IMG/VR virus record: IMGVR_UViG_3300044612_001159 | Span: 1-64,000 of that record | DNA: 64,000 bases | Direction: 5' to 3' (one strand) | Source: a virus | Shown: positions 8,641-16,194 of the stretch, one piece after another | How the letters are laid out: every line of letters begins with the position of its first letter | Numbering within the stretch: the stretch's first letter is position 1 | The notes under the pieces: generated by a model | What the model was told of the DNA's origin: nothing | The model's input: the letters and a program-made list of their open reading frames with translations, nothing else | Databases searched by the model: none | Position numbers and translations under genes: made by a program

Positions 8641-9096
8641 TTAATTGAAATTATCTACTACACTACCGCCATCAAACACGACTGTCCACTCTGTTGTATC
8701 TGGTCCACCTGCGTCTATTCCTATTCCAAGCGGGCTGTTAAAAGATCCACCTTCATAGAATTGAGACACGATAAATCCAGTTCCATCAATTGCGGTATCG
8801 TGAATGTGCTGCGGAAGATTATTTGTATCATCAATAGTTGCTTGGGTATACCAAGTACCATTGTAATAGAAGTTAACTCGATTTGTTAGAGTATCTAACC
8901 ACTGAGTTCCATTAGTTGGGGATGAAGGAGCAGTTGAGCCTACAGCCATAGATCCTGTTAGGGAGTCTACATACTCCTTGGTTGCTGCATGTGAAGCAAG
9001 AGTTGGTGCCCCTACTGTTACTGCGCCTCCGAATGTACCGCCGTTAGTTACGGCTAATCCATTCTTTACCTTGAAGTCTTTATCGACTGTTGCCAT
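8641..9096 (-). CDS. Virion/tail fibre-associated protein
   Basis: A 151-residue protein whose first residues (MAT-V-KDFKVKNGL) are nearly identical to those of the 539-aa fibre at 9129-10748, indicating a shared attachment or trimerisation start. A short KEYVDSLTGSM segment resembles shaft repeats. It then has a GTQWLDT...YYNGTWY segment common at the tips of phage fibres. AAGGAGCAG precedes the start. Probably a short fibre or adaptor. Confidence 0.7.
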   Translation of the reverse strand: MATVDKDFKVKNGLAVTNGGTFGGAVTVGAPTLASHAATKEYVDSLTGSMAVGSTAPSSPTNGTQWLDTLTNRVNFYYNGTWYTQATIDDTNNLPQHIHDTAIDGTGFIVSQFYEGGSFNSPLGIGIDAGGPDTTEWTVVFDGGSVVDNFN

Positions 9097-9128
9097 TTAC
9101 TGCTCCTTCTTCCAACTATTTATTTTTT

Positions 9129-10748
9129 TTACTTCAAAAGAGTTCCGATAACAGCAACTGTTGAGTTGTTGTTAAGGGTTGCGACACGAAGACGAACATC
9201 GTTGCCAGAAACATCTGCTGAAACTGATCCAAGATCACCGTTTGTTCCAACCATTGCGTATTCTGTGATTGCGATATTATCTGATGTGTCAAGTGTCAAG
9301 ATAACTTTTGAAACCTCTGTATGAGATCCGTTAGCAATCTTAACAAGGAATTCGGCAGAACGATAGTTTGCCTTGGCCCATGAAACTGCTGTGTTTGTGC
9401 TTGCAGTAGGAACAGATGCTTCTGCTGCTACCTGCTTTGCTACAGAGGCAATCTCTACTGCAGGGAAATCTGGAGTTACTGCTTCAAGAGCAGAAACTGC
9501 ACGAGCATCTGTGAAGTAAAGGTTTGTTCCTTCTACAAGGTCAGTTGTTGTAGAATCTGCAACACCGTTTTCTGCGGTAATTGTAAGATTGTTTGATCCG
9601 TCCTTTGTGATTACAATGTTTGTCTTTGTTGCATTTGCAAGAAGCGTTGCTGCTTCTGCCTTTGCACGAGCATCAGTGTAATAAAGGTTTGAACCTTCTG
9701 CTACATCGTCTGTATCAAGTGCTGCAATAGTTCCATTTATTGTTGAAGCAAGTCCATCTGCATATGTCTTAGCATCTGCTTCTGCTGTGTCAGCGTATGA
9801 CTGATAAGCAGTTGTAATTGCTGTCTCACGAGTATCTGTATATGCTTTTGCGTCAACTTCAGCCTGATCTGCATATGCATTAGCATCTGCCTCTGCTGCA
9901 TCAACATATTGCTTTGTTGCTGCACCAAGGTTTGCTGATGGATCTGCTGAAAGGACAAGAAGTCCAGTCATTGTATCGCCAGCCTTAGAAACCTTTTCTC
10001 CTACTGAAGTAGCGAGGTTTGCTGCAAAGTTGGCGTCATCGCCAATTGCTGCAGCCAATTCGTTGAGTGTATCAAGAAGTGCTGGTGCAGAATCTACAAG
10101 ATCTGCAACCTTTTGATCAGCATAAGCCTTTGCGTCTGATTCTGCTGTATCTGCATATGATTGATATGCTGTTGTAATAGCAGTCTCACGAGTATCTGTG
10201 TAAGCCTTTGCATCTGCTTCTGCAGTATCTGCATAAGACTTAAGAGAAGCATCAAGTGAAGAAATTTCTCCATCTGTGTAATCATTTGCATCTTCAAGTG
10301 CTGCGTTAGCCTTTGAAGTAGCATCTGCTGCTGCGTCTGCAATTGCTTCTCCCTTAGCGGTAGCAACTTCTGCATCTGTTGCAAATGAACCATTTAGGGT
10401 TGTAGAAATTTGTACATTTTGTGTACCATTAAAATTAACTTGACCAGTTACATCACCAGTAAGTTCAATTGTGCGAGAAGCCTCAAGCGCTGTTGCTGTA
10501 TCTGCATTACCAGTTACATCACCAACGAGGTCTGCTGTTACTACTCCCGCTGCAAAGTTGCCAGAAGCATCACGCTTTACAACCTTGTTTGCTTCGTTTT
10601 CTGAGGTGGCTGTTCCACCAATTAAATTGACGATATAGTTTTGATCGTCTGTCTTCTTTGTAAGAACGTCAAAATTGTTTACTGTTGCTGTTGTGCCTTC
10701 GACAATGAGACCATTCTTTACTTTAAAGTCTTTTGTTACTGTTGCCAT
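9129..10748 (-). CDS. Long tail fibre protein, 539 aa
   Basis: The N-terminus KDFKVKNGLIV is shared with the 151-aa neighbour. The central 300 residues contain repeated helical shaft units (YADTAEADAKAYTDTRETA and close copies) and LTGDVTG-type beta units, typical of trimeric phage fibres. The last about 85 residues form a beta domain homologous to the C-terminus of the protein at 10765-11211. AAGGAG precedes the ATG. Role: host-binding or connecting fibre. Confidence 0.82.
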   Translation of the reverse strand: MATVTKDFKVKNGLIVEGTTATVNNFDVLTKKTDDQNYIVNLIGGTATSENEANKVVKRDASGNFAAGVVTADLVGDVTGNADTATALEASRTIELTGDVTGQVNFNGTQNVQISTTLNGSFATDAEVATAKGEAIADAAADATSKANAALEDANDYTDGEISSLDASLKSYADTAEADAKAYTDTRETAITTAYQSYADTAESDAKAYADQKVADLVDSAPALLDTLNELAAAIGDDANFAANLATSVGEKVSKAGDTMTGLLVLSADPSANLGAATKQYVDAAEADANAYADQAEVDAKAYTDTRETAITTAYQSYADTAEADAKTYADGLASTINGTIAALDTDDVAEGSNLYYTDARAKAEAATLLANATKTNIVITKDGSNNLTITAENGVADSTTTDLVEGTNLYFTDARAVSALEAVTPDFPAVEIASVAKQVAAEASVPTASTNTAVSWAKANYRSAEFLVKIANGSHTEVSKVILTLDTSDNIAITEYAMVGTNGDLGSVSADVSGNDVRLRVATLNNNSTVAVIGTLLK

Positions 10749-10764
10749 TTTTTTATCTCCTTAG

Positions 10765-11211
10765 TTATGCCTTAAGTCCAATTCGTGCATAACGAACTGT
10801 GACTGGCTTAATCGCAGGATCTGGAGTAACCGTTAAGGATACTGTATTTCCAGCCCTGGAGACGCTAATGGTGCCAATATTCCCATCATTGTCTATCGTG
10901 CCATACTCAGAGACGTTTACATTTGTACCGTCTACAAGTATGGTCAACTCTGTTGCGTAGAATTTATTGTCCCCTGCTGTTGTCTTAGCAATAGAAACAA
11001 TATATTTAATCATTCGCCATTCTGTGGCGTCAAAATTATCAATTACTGTGGCATTTTCAATACCAGAAATTGTATTTTCATTATTACCCATTGAACCAAG
11101 GTCGGTTGAACGGGCTGAGGCAGAATCAATTAAGTCCTCATAGTCTTGCTGCGTGGGGCGATCCCCAGTCTCAAACTTTGTCTTTAGATTAGGTATTGAT
11201 ATCTTGGCCAT
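10765..11211 (-). CDS. Fibre-associated protein with shared C-terminal beta domain
   Basis: A 148-residue protein. Residues about 60-148 (KYIVSIAKT...ELTILVDGTNV...EYGTIDNDGNIGTISVS...) align by eye with the end of the 539-aa fibre, so this is a short paralogue carrying the same tip or cap domain. The N-terminus (ISIPNLKTKFETGDRPTQQDYEDLID) resembles baseplate or fibre attachment segments in phages. A TATAAT box six bases before the ATG coexists with an AAGGAG, so both leaderless and led mRNAs are possible. Confidence 0.68.
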   Translation of the reverse strand: MAKISIPNLKTKFETGDRPTQQDYEDLIDSASARSTDLGSMGNNENTISGIENATVIDNFDATEWRMIKYIVSIAKTTAGDNKFYATELTILVDGTNVNVSEYGTIDNDGNIGTISVSRAGNTVSLTVTPDPAIKPVTVRYARIGLKA

Positions 11212-11234
11212 GGTGATATTATAACTCCTTTTTA

Positions 11235-11483
11235 TTATAAAATATAATTGCTATATCCTATAATTTGCAACGGTATTGGGGGTGGATTATTCTTAGAATA
11301 CCCAAACACGCTAACATTAATAAACTGAACACGAAAAGGCAAAACCTCTTCTATTTTTGCTTTTGGTTGTATATAGTTAATTCTGACATATTTTTTGTCT
11401 AACTCTTTTATTTGAGCATGTGCTACTTTGTGAGTTGTATTATAGACTTGTTCACTTATTGGAAGTAAATTTTGATTGATCAT
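11235..11483 (-). CDS. Small virion-block protein, 82 aa
   Basis: Not recognised. The beta-rich centre YVRINYIQPK...VQFINVSVFGYS and a PPPIPLQIIG tail suggest a compact structural protein. Its start overlaps the stop of the 129-aa protein upstream, so it is co-expressed with virion genes. Likely a minor tail component by position. Confidence 0.6.
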   Translation of the reverse strand: MINQNLLPISEQVYNTTHKVAHAQIKELDKKYVRINYIQPKAKIEEVLPFRVQFINVSVFGYSKNNPPPIPLQIIGYSNYIL

Positions 11484-11869
11484 TGTGTAACATCTTCAAG
11501 GATAACCATAGAACCTTTGGCTACCGTCCAGACTCTTCCCTCAGACAAAAGTTCTGTGAGTTGAATATCAAAGATATCTCCTGTCTCTAAAAGTTCTGAT
11601 TGTGAAGATGTTAGGTTTACCGTGAAACTTCCTTCTGTGTCTTGAAATTCAATTGGCTCTGGCAATAATGTAACAATTACATCATCAGTTGATGGACGAT
11701 AAATATCCATCTTAATTTCCCAGTCTTCTAAATATAATGGCTCTCTTGCATCATTTGTTACATATACTCTAAATGCTGCAGAGTCTCCTCTAACTACCGT
11801 CCAACGTACCTCTGGTGGTGCTGCGCCAAGAGCGTAAGAATCTGTGGGTTGATTTCTGAAGGTAGCCAT
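11480..11869 (-). CDS. Virion protein of the VRGD beta family (copy 1)
   Basis: A 129-residue protein with a W-T-V-VRGD start, then beta segments and a final V-A-KG-SMVILEDVTQ. Two other proteins in the window (19327-19809 and 22132-22527) share the opening (Y/W)-x-x-V(R/K)GD-x-x-x-(F/L)R(V/I) and the closing G-x-I-x-V-x-x-D-V-T pattern. The layout resembles N-terminal baseplate upper-protein domains. A TATAAT box six bases before the ATG predicts leaderless expression. Confidence 0.7.
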   Translation of the reverse strand: MATFRNQPTDSYALGAAPPEVRWTVVRGDSAAFRVYVTNDAREPLYLEDWEIKMDIYRPSTDDVIVTLLPEPIEFQDTEGSFTVNLTSSQSELLETGDIFDIQLTELLSEGRVWTVAKGSMVILEDVTQ

Positions 11870-11881
11870 AATTGTATTATA

Positions 11882-12454
11882 TCACGACAACCCGTCTTTA
11901 AGGGCTCCCCATGTTCCGTTTCCTTTTGTCTGAACAACAATCATACCGCCATTTGGTTTTGTTGCTTGGATTGCAACTACGCCAACATATCTTGCTGGTC
12001 CAGTTGAGGGTCTTCCTCCAATAATGTTTCCAGTTTCGTTTATATAAATTTTTGTTCCAGCAGGACCAAACTCAGTTGTGTTAATTTGTATAATTCCAGA
12101 TACTACAGCGATTCCATCTCCACCATTTGCACCTGCAGGAAGCATGTCTGCTTGCAATAAACCAAGGATTGGGAAATTTGGATTGTGATCAACACTTGAT
12201 GGATTATATCTTTGCACAAGTGGTTTTAATTTTCCATCATGTGAAATGCTACCAGAAATAAACACTGGTGTTCCTGCGGGTAGTGTAAGAGAAGAACTTG
12301 CATTTCTTACAGGAGAAGCAACACTTGTCATTCCAAGCGGTGGAAGAATATTGTTCAAAGCATCAACTAATACTTTAAAATCTCCGTGTACATTAACGGG
12401 ATCTGAAGCAAGCGGGTACTTCATAGTAGGATAATTAGATGAACCTTGTGGCAT
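11882..12454 (-). CDS. Virion structural protein, 190 aa
   Basis: A beta-rich, glycine-rich protein (AGTPVFISGSISHDGKLKP, ARYVGVVAIQ) of a type often found among phage tail or decoration proteins that carry a small repeated beta-barrel. No catalytic motif. A TATAAT box lies seven bases before the ATG with no ribosome site, consistent with leaderless expression. It is the first gene of this leftward fibre block. Confidence 0.65.
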   Translation of the reverse strand: MPQGSSNYPTMKYPLASDPVNVHGDFKVLVDALNNILPPLGMTSVASPVRNASSSLTLPAGTPVFISGSISHDGKLKPLVQRYNPSSVDHNPNFPILGLLQADMLPAGANGGDGIAVVSGIIQINTTEFGPAGTKIYINETGNIIGGRPSTGPARYVGVVAIQATKPNGGMIVVQTKGNGTWGALKDGLS

Positions 12455-12480
12455 AATCTTTATTATACCACCCTATCAAG

Positions 12481-12536
12481 TTGACTTTTGACATAATTTT
12501 GTGTTATACTAGGTAGTAACACCTACCAAGGTGTTA
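12481..12536 (+). promoter_or_regulatory. Promoter and overlapping palindromes of the lysozyme-like gene
   Basis: TTGACT (12481-12486), an 18-base spacer and TATACT (12505-12510). Just downstream lie two mutually exclusive inverted repeats: GGTAG/CTACC (12512-12527) and TAACACC/GGTGTTA (12517-12536), covering the expected transcription start. They could be an operator or alternative 5' RNA hairpins controlling the only rightward gene in this leftward block. Confidence 0.6.
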
Positions 12537-12557
12537 TTGTTTTCTAAGGAGGAAACT

Positions 12558-13121
12558 ATGATTAAATTTATCGAAAGAAACAAAGAGATCATTAGCACAC
12601 TCAGTATATTGGCTTTAGTAGTGACTTTATCGAATGCTGCTAATGCTGAAGAAATAACAACTAAGAACAATTTAAGTACTGAACAGGCTCAGAAGACAGA
12701 AGATACCTCGAAAGAGGTTTTTTTGGTTTCTAAGGCTAAAAAATTAGAGAGTTTTGAAAATAAAACTTCTCTTACAGATATTGAACTAAAGCAACTCCTA
12801 CACCTTGTTGGTTTTAGGGGTCAAGACTTGGTTGTAGCCTGGGCTATCGCCAAGAAGGAATCTAATGGTCGCCCACTTGCATTTAATGGCAACCATAAGA
12901 CTGGAGACTCTTCTTATGGGGTCTTTCAAATTAATATGATTGATAACTTGGGTCCAGACCGTAGAACTAGGTTTGATTTGGACTCTAATGCTGAACTATT
13001 CAATCCCGTAAAAAATGCAGAAATTGCATACTATATGTCACAAGGTGGTGACGACTGGTCTTCTTGGAAAGGCATTACTCCAAGAACTAAAGAGTGGATG
13101 AAGAAATTTCCACGTAACTAA
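12558..13121 (+). CDS. Secreted lysozyme/transglycosylase-like protein
   Basis: I chose the ATG at 12558 because AAGGAGGAAACT precedes it (187 aa). Residues 1-30 form a signal peptide with a hydrophobic core and A-N-A before the mature part. Residues about 75-187 are an SLT/lysozyme-like domain: AWAIAKKES with E101 as candidate catalytic acid, GDSSYGVFQIN, and a WSSWKG segment near the end. It would cleave peptidoglycan glycan strands, in lysis or entry. It is on the opposite strand to all neighbours, with its own promoter and palindromes, so it is separately regulated. The stop overlaps the convergent glycosyltransferase stop. Confidence 0.8.
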   Translation: MIKFIERNKEIISTLSILALVVTLSNAANAEEITTKNNLSTEQAQKTEDTSKEVFLVSKAKKLESFENKTSLTDIELKQLLHLVGFRGQDLVVAWAIAKKESNGRPLAFNGNHKTGDSSYGVFQINMIDNLGPDRRTRFDLDSNAELFNPVKNAEIAYYMSQGGDDWSSWKGITPRTKEWMKKFPRN

Positions 13122-14065
13122 TTTATAACAATTTGTCTCAGTTCTTGATGGTTATACATCCAATGCGGTGTGTTTCCATCAAAGAACTGGACATCAACTT
13201 CTTCAAACTTATCATTTCTTCCATATATAGATTGACGATCCATTACTGGACTGTAGATTTTTGCCGTTGGGGATAGAAAACAAGCCCACCAACTAAAACT
13301 ACTGTTTGCACGAAAAACAGTTCTAGCAAAATAAATCTTTAAAAAATCTTCAAGCCAATCAAATATTTTATCTTCTTTATAAGTTGATCCTACTGGATAA
13401 GACCAGCCAAACCTTTCTGATTTTGGTCTATCCTTATGCCATTTATTTATATAATCATCAGACACCCAAATTATTTTTTCTGGATCAAATCCTCTTTGTT
13501 TAAAAGCATTTAAATACGAATTCATAGAAATTACCGAATAGCCTTGAACATTATTCTTATTAAAATCTGGATTAGAGATATCGTCTCTTCTCAAATGAGC
13601 CAAATCATATGTTCCTTGAAGCGCTGACCAATATTTATAAGATTCAGTATTTTTTACTTCATCAGAAAACTCAAACACATCTAGCAAATGATTTTTTAAC
13701 ATTGGATAATAAATATCGTTTCCATAAGCACAAACGCTATCAAAATATACTGGATAATCATACTTTAAATAATTTTCTGGGCTTTGCTCTGGATTAATTA
13801 ATTTAATATTTTTAAAAGAATTATCTAGTACATTTTTAATTCTGTCTGGATTATTTGCACCAGGAAAACTCTGATTAAGTTCAAACCTAACATTATCGTT
13901 TTCCAATACTCTGTGGTGTTGATTTTTAAATAGTCTGGTTCCTTCCCAATCAGACGGCAACAAAAACTCAGTTCCAGTTACCCTAGAATATGTTGCTCCG
14001 TAGGCATATTGATGCATTCTGTTGCCAAACCTGCCATGCCAATGGGATAGGAGGATAAAACTCAT
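13118..14065 (-). CDS. GT11-family alpha-1,2-fucosyltransferase-like protein
   Basis: 315 residues. Three marks of GT11 are visible: GRFGNRMHQYAYG (11-23, equivalent of G-x-LGNQ-x-FQYA), AHLRRDD (156-162, equivalent of HxRRGD) and ANSSFSWW (253-260). The family transfers L-fucose from GDP-fucose to a galactose-type acceptor. The adjacent co-directional GDP-mannose 3,5-epimerase makes GDP-L-galactose, the 6-hydroxy form of GDP-L-fucose, so the natural donor here may be GDP-L-galactose. The acceptor is unknown: host surface glycan or virion protein. Confidence 0.82.
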   Translation of the reverse strand: MSFILLSHWHGRFGNRMHQYAYGATYSRVTGTEFLLPSDWEGTRLFKNQHHRVLENDNVRFELNQSFPGANNPDRIKNVLDNSFKNIKLINPEQSPENYLKYDYPVYFDSVCAYGNDIYYPMLKNHLLDVFEFSDEVKNTESYKYWSALQGTYDLAHLRRDDISNPDFNKNNVQGYSVISMNSYLNAFKQRGFDPEKIIWVSDDYINKWHKDRPKSERFGWSYPVGSTYKEDKIFDWLEDFLKIYFARTVFRANSSFSWWACFLSPTAKIYSPVMDRQSIYGRNDKFEEVDVQFFDGNTPHWMYNHQELRQIVIN

Positions 14066-14072
14066 GAACTAA

Positions 14073-15089
14073 TTATATCTTAGTCTTTATCCAATTATAT
14101 GTTTTTGTAATACCATCTTTTAATGATATAGAATAGTCCCATTGAAGTTTTTCTCTGACTAGATCGTTATTTGAGTTTCTGCCACGAACACCAGTTGGAC
14201 CATCTACATGCTTTTTACTTAAAGTCTTGCTCTCAACTGATGAGGCAATGTCAACAAGATCATTTATAGTTACCATTTCTTCGGATCCAATATTGACTGG
14301 ACCAGTAAAATCAGACTTCATTAGTCTTCTTGTTGCCTCTATGCATTCGTCTATATACAGAAATGAACGAGTTTGCTCTCCATCCCCCCAAATTTCTATA
14401 GAGTCTGTTCCAATAATAACTTTTCTACAAATTGCTGCAGGAGCCTTTTCTCTACCGCCGTTCCATGTTCCTTCTGGGCCATAGATATTATGATATCTTG
14501 CAACTGCAACTGGAATATTGTAGTTTTTGTTAAATGCTAAGAACAGTCTCTCGCTAAATAATTTTTCCCATCCGTACTCGCTGTCAGGATTTGCTGGGTA
14601 TGCATCTGATTCTTTAAGTCCAGGATTATCTGTAGACTCTTGAATATGGGAGGGATACATGCATGCAGAACTACTGTAAAAAATTTTTGTTTTGTTTACA
14701 TTATTTTTTTGATTTAATCTTAGTTGTGCTCTTAATAAGTTAAGATTAATCAATGCAGAATTTTCCATTATGTTTGCATCATTTTCACCTGTAAAAATAT
14801 ATCCTGCTCCGCCCATATCTGCAGCAAACTGATATATCTCATCAAAAGTATCTATAAACTTTGGTGCCAAGTCTACATAAAAATTTCCCTGATATCCTTT
14901 AAATTGAATTACTTTTTCCATATTAGAATATTCAGAAAGATCTCTAATTATAAACTCATCTGCTTTTGTTTCAGAAAATTCTGGATTTTTTATATCAACT
15001 CCACGAACCCAGTATCCTTCCGACTTAAGTCTTTTGACCATGTGGGATCCTATAAACCCCCCTGCACCAAAAACTAAAGCAGTCTTCAT
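14073..15089 (-). CDS. GDP-mannose 3,5-epimerase (SDR)
   Basis: 338 residues from the ATG at 15089, which overlaps the preceding stop (TAATG); a TTG four codons earlier is less likely. NAD-binding GAGGFIG at 8-14, DMGGAGYIF at 91-99, the SSSAC-x-YP catalytic segment at 139-146, YGWEK (Y172/K176) and the highly conserved YHNIYGPEGTW, GGREKAPAA and WGDGEQTRSFLYID segments identify the family rather than a general epimerase. It interconverts GDP-D-mannose and GDP-L-galactose/L-gulose. It sits between a 2OG oxygenase and the GT11 gene and probably supplies the donor sugar. Confidence 0.92.
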   Translation of the reverse strand: MKTALVFGAGGFIGSHMVKRLKSEGYWVRGVDIKNPEFSETKADEFIIRDLSEYSNMEKVIQFKGYQGNFYVDLAPKFIDTFDEIYQFAADMGGAGYIFTGENDANIMENSALINLNLLRAQLRLNQKNNVNKTKIFYSSSACMYPSHIQESTDNPGLKESDAYPANPDSEYGWEKLFSERLFLAFNKNYNIPVAVARYHNIYGPEGTWNGGREKAPAAICRKVIIGTDSIEIWGDGEQTRSFLYIDECIEATRRLMKSDFTGPVNIGSEEMVTINDLVDIASSVESKTLSKKHVDGPTGVRGRNSNNDLVREKLQWDYSISLKDGITKTYNWIKTKI

Positions 15090-15700
15090 TATCTTAGCCA
15101 ACTCACAACAGAATACCTTGTTCCTTCTTGTACTGGAAGAACGGAGTGATTATATACATAAGTTGATGGGAAAATAACCATTTGGTTTGCCTTTGGTTTT
15201 AGAGTAACATTAAATCTTGGGAAAAACAGTTCTCCTCCAGAGTAATTGTCATTTATGTAATAAAGGGTAGATATTCTTCTATGATATTCTGGATGATCGT
15301 CTATATGATTAACAAATTTTTGACCAACTCCGTATTTTAAAATACCATAAACATCATGCCATGTTGTAAATATTCCATAATTGTTTTTATAATCATTTTC
15401 TAATGGACCAAAACTTTCTAAAAAAATATTAGACAAACTATTTTGAAATGCATCTATTAGATTTGTATGATCATTTACTATGGTATCAGAATAACGAATT
15501 CCAATCTTCATTGTATCTCTTTTGGTTTGATCTGTTTGTTCCACATCACCATTTTCTTTTCTTCCAGAATAAACACCTGCCAAACTCCATTGAATATTTG
15601 CAGACTTCATTCCTTCCTCTATATCATCAACTAGCGTTTCTGAGTCTTTTATAACATTATCATAAATCATAATTCCTGGAGCAATTTCATTTTTTATCAT
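15089..15700 (-). CDS. 2OG-Fe(II) oxygenase
   Basis: 203 residues: H132-I-D134, YINDNYSGGELFF (148-160), distal H185, R195. Compact prolyl-hydroxylase-like core with a complete set of metal and cosubstrate residues. Translationally coupled to the epimerase (TAATG), placing hydroxylation and sugar-nucleotide synthesis in one operon. Confidence 0.88.
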   Translation of the reverse strand: MIKNEIAPGIMIYDNVIKDSETLVDDIEEGMKSANIQWSLAGVYSGRKENGDVEQTDQTKRDTMKIGIRYSDTIVNDHTNLIDAFQNSLSNIFLESFGPLENDYKNNYGIFTTWHDVYGILKYGVGQKFVNHIDDHPEYHRRISTLYYINDNYSGGELFFPRFNVTLKPKANQMVIFPSTYVYNHSVLPVQEGTRYSVVSWLR

Positions 15701-15701
15701 A

Positions 15702-15938
15702 TTACCACTTTCCTAATGGACAGGTTGCTGCCTGTAATTTAGTCTTAACAGCCATAAAGCAGCCACACTTTTTGCACTGTTTTGTTAATTTGATCAATTC
15801 TGGACATGACTGACAAATAGAGTATCTATTTACGGCTATTTCAGAAGAGGCCCACTCAGTTGTTGGATTAACCAAATCCCAAGGTCTGGTTTCTCCTAAA
15901 TTTTCTTTATATTTTTGCCAGGCAGATTTTTCATTCAT
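15702..15938 (-). CDS. Small Cys-rich zinc-binding protein
   Basis: 78 residues. The C-terminal half has C-x2-C, then C-x2-C-x-C and a final Cys (CQSCPELIKLT, CKKCGC, CPLGKW), likely binding one or two zinc ions. Similar small proteins occur next to oxygenases in phages. One base separates it from the downstream oxygenase, so it belongs to the same operon. Role unknown. Confidence 0.7.
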   Translation of the reverse strand: MNEKSAWQKYKENLGETRPWDLVNPTTEWASSEIAVNRYSICQSCPELIKLTKQCKKCGCFMAVKTKLQAATCPLGKW

Positions 15939-15945
15939 GAAAAAA

Positions 15946-16152
15946 TCACCCTTCTATAAAATTAGTTCCATCCCATTTCCAACCTAAATTAACATTCAGA
16001 TCAGACGGAATTTCAATAAATGTTGGTTGAGAACTAAGTCCAGCGATTATTCTTTCTCCTGCTTCGCCATCTTCTCCTTGATACTCGCTATCAATTACAA
16101 ATATTGTAAAAATATCTCCATCAACAATTCCTGCAAACTTTTTAATTGACAT
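15946..16152 (-). CDS. Small hypothetical protein, 68 aa
   Basis: Not recognised. Hydrophobic beta strands (VDGDIFTIFVID) followed by an acidic loop and a W-x-W-D-G-x-N-F end similar to fibre tip or chaperone domains. GGGAGG precedes the ATG and TATACT lies further upstream. It may be a fibre accessory protein by position between the oxygenase operon and the (TP)n fibre. Confidence 0.6.
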   Translation of the reverse strand: MSIKKFAGIVDGDIFTIFVIDSEYQGEDGEAGERIIAGLSSQPTFIEIPSDLNVNLGWKWDGTNFIEG

Positions 16153-16194
16153 AACTACCTCCCTTTAAATAAAGTATACCATAATCAAAGCAAA

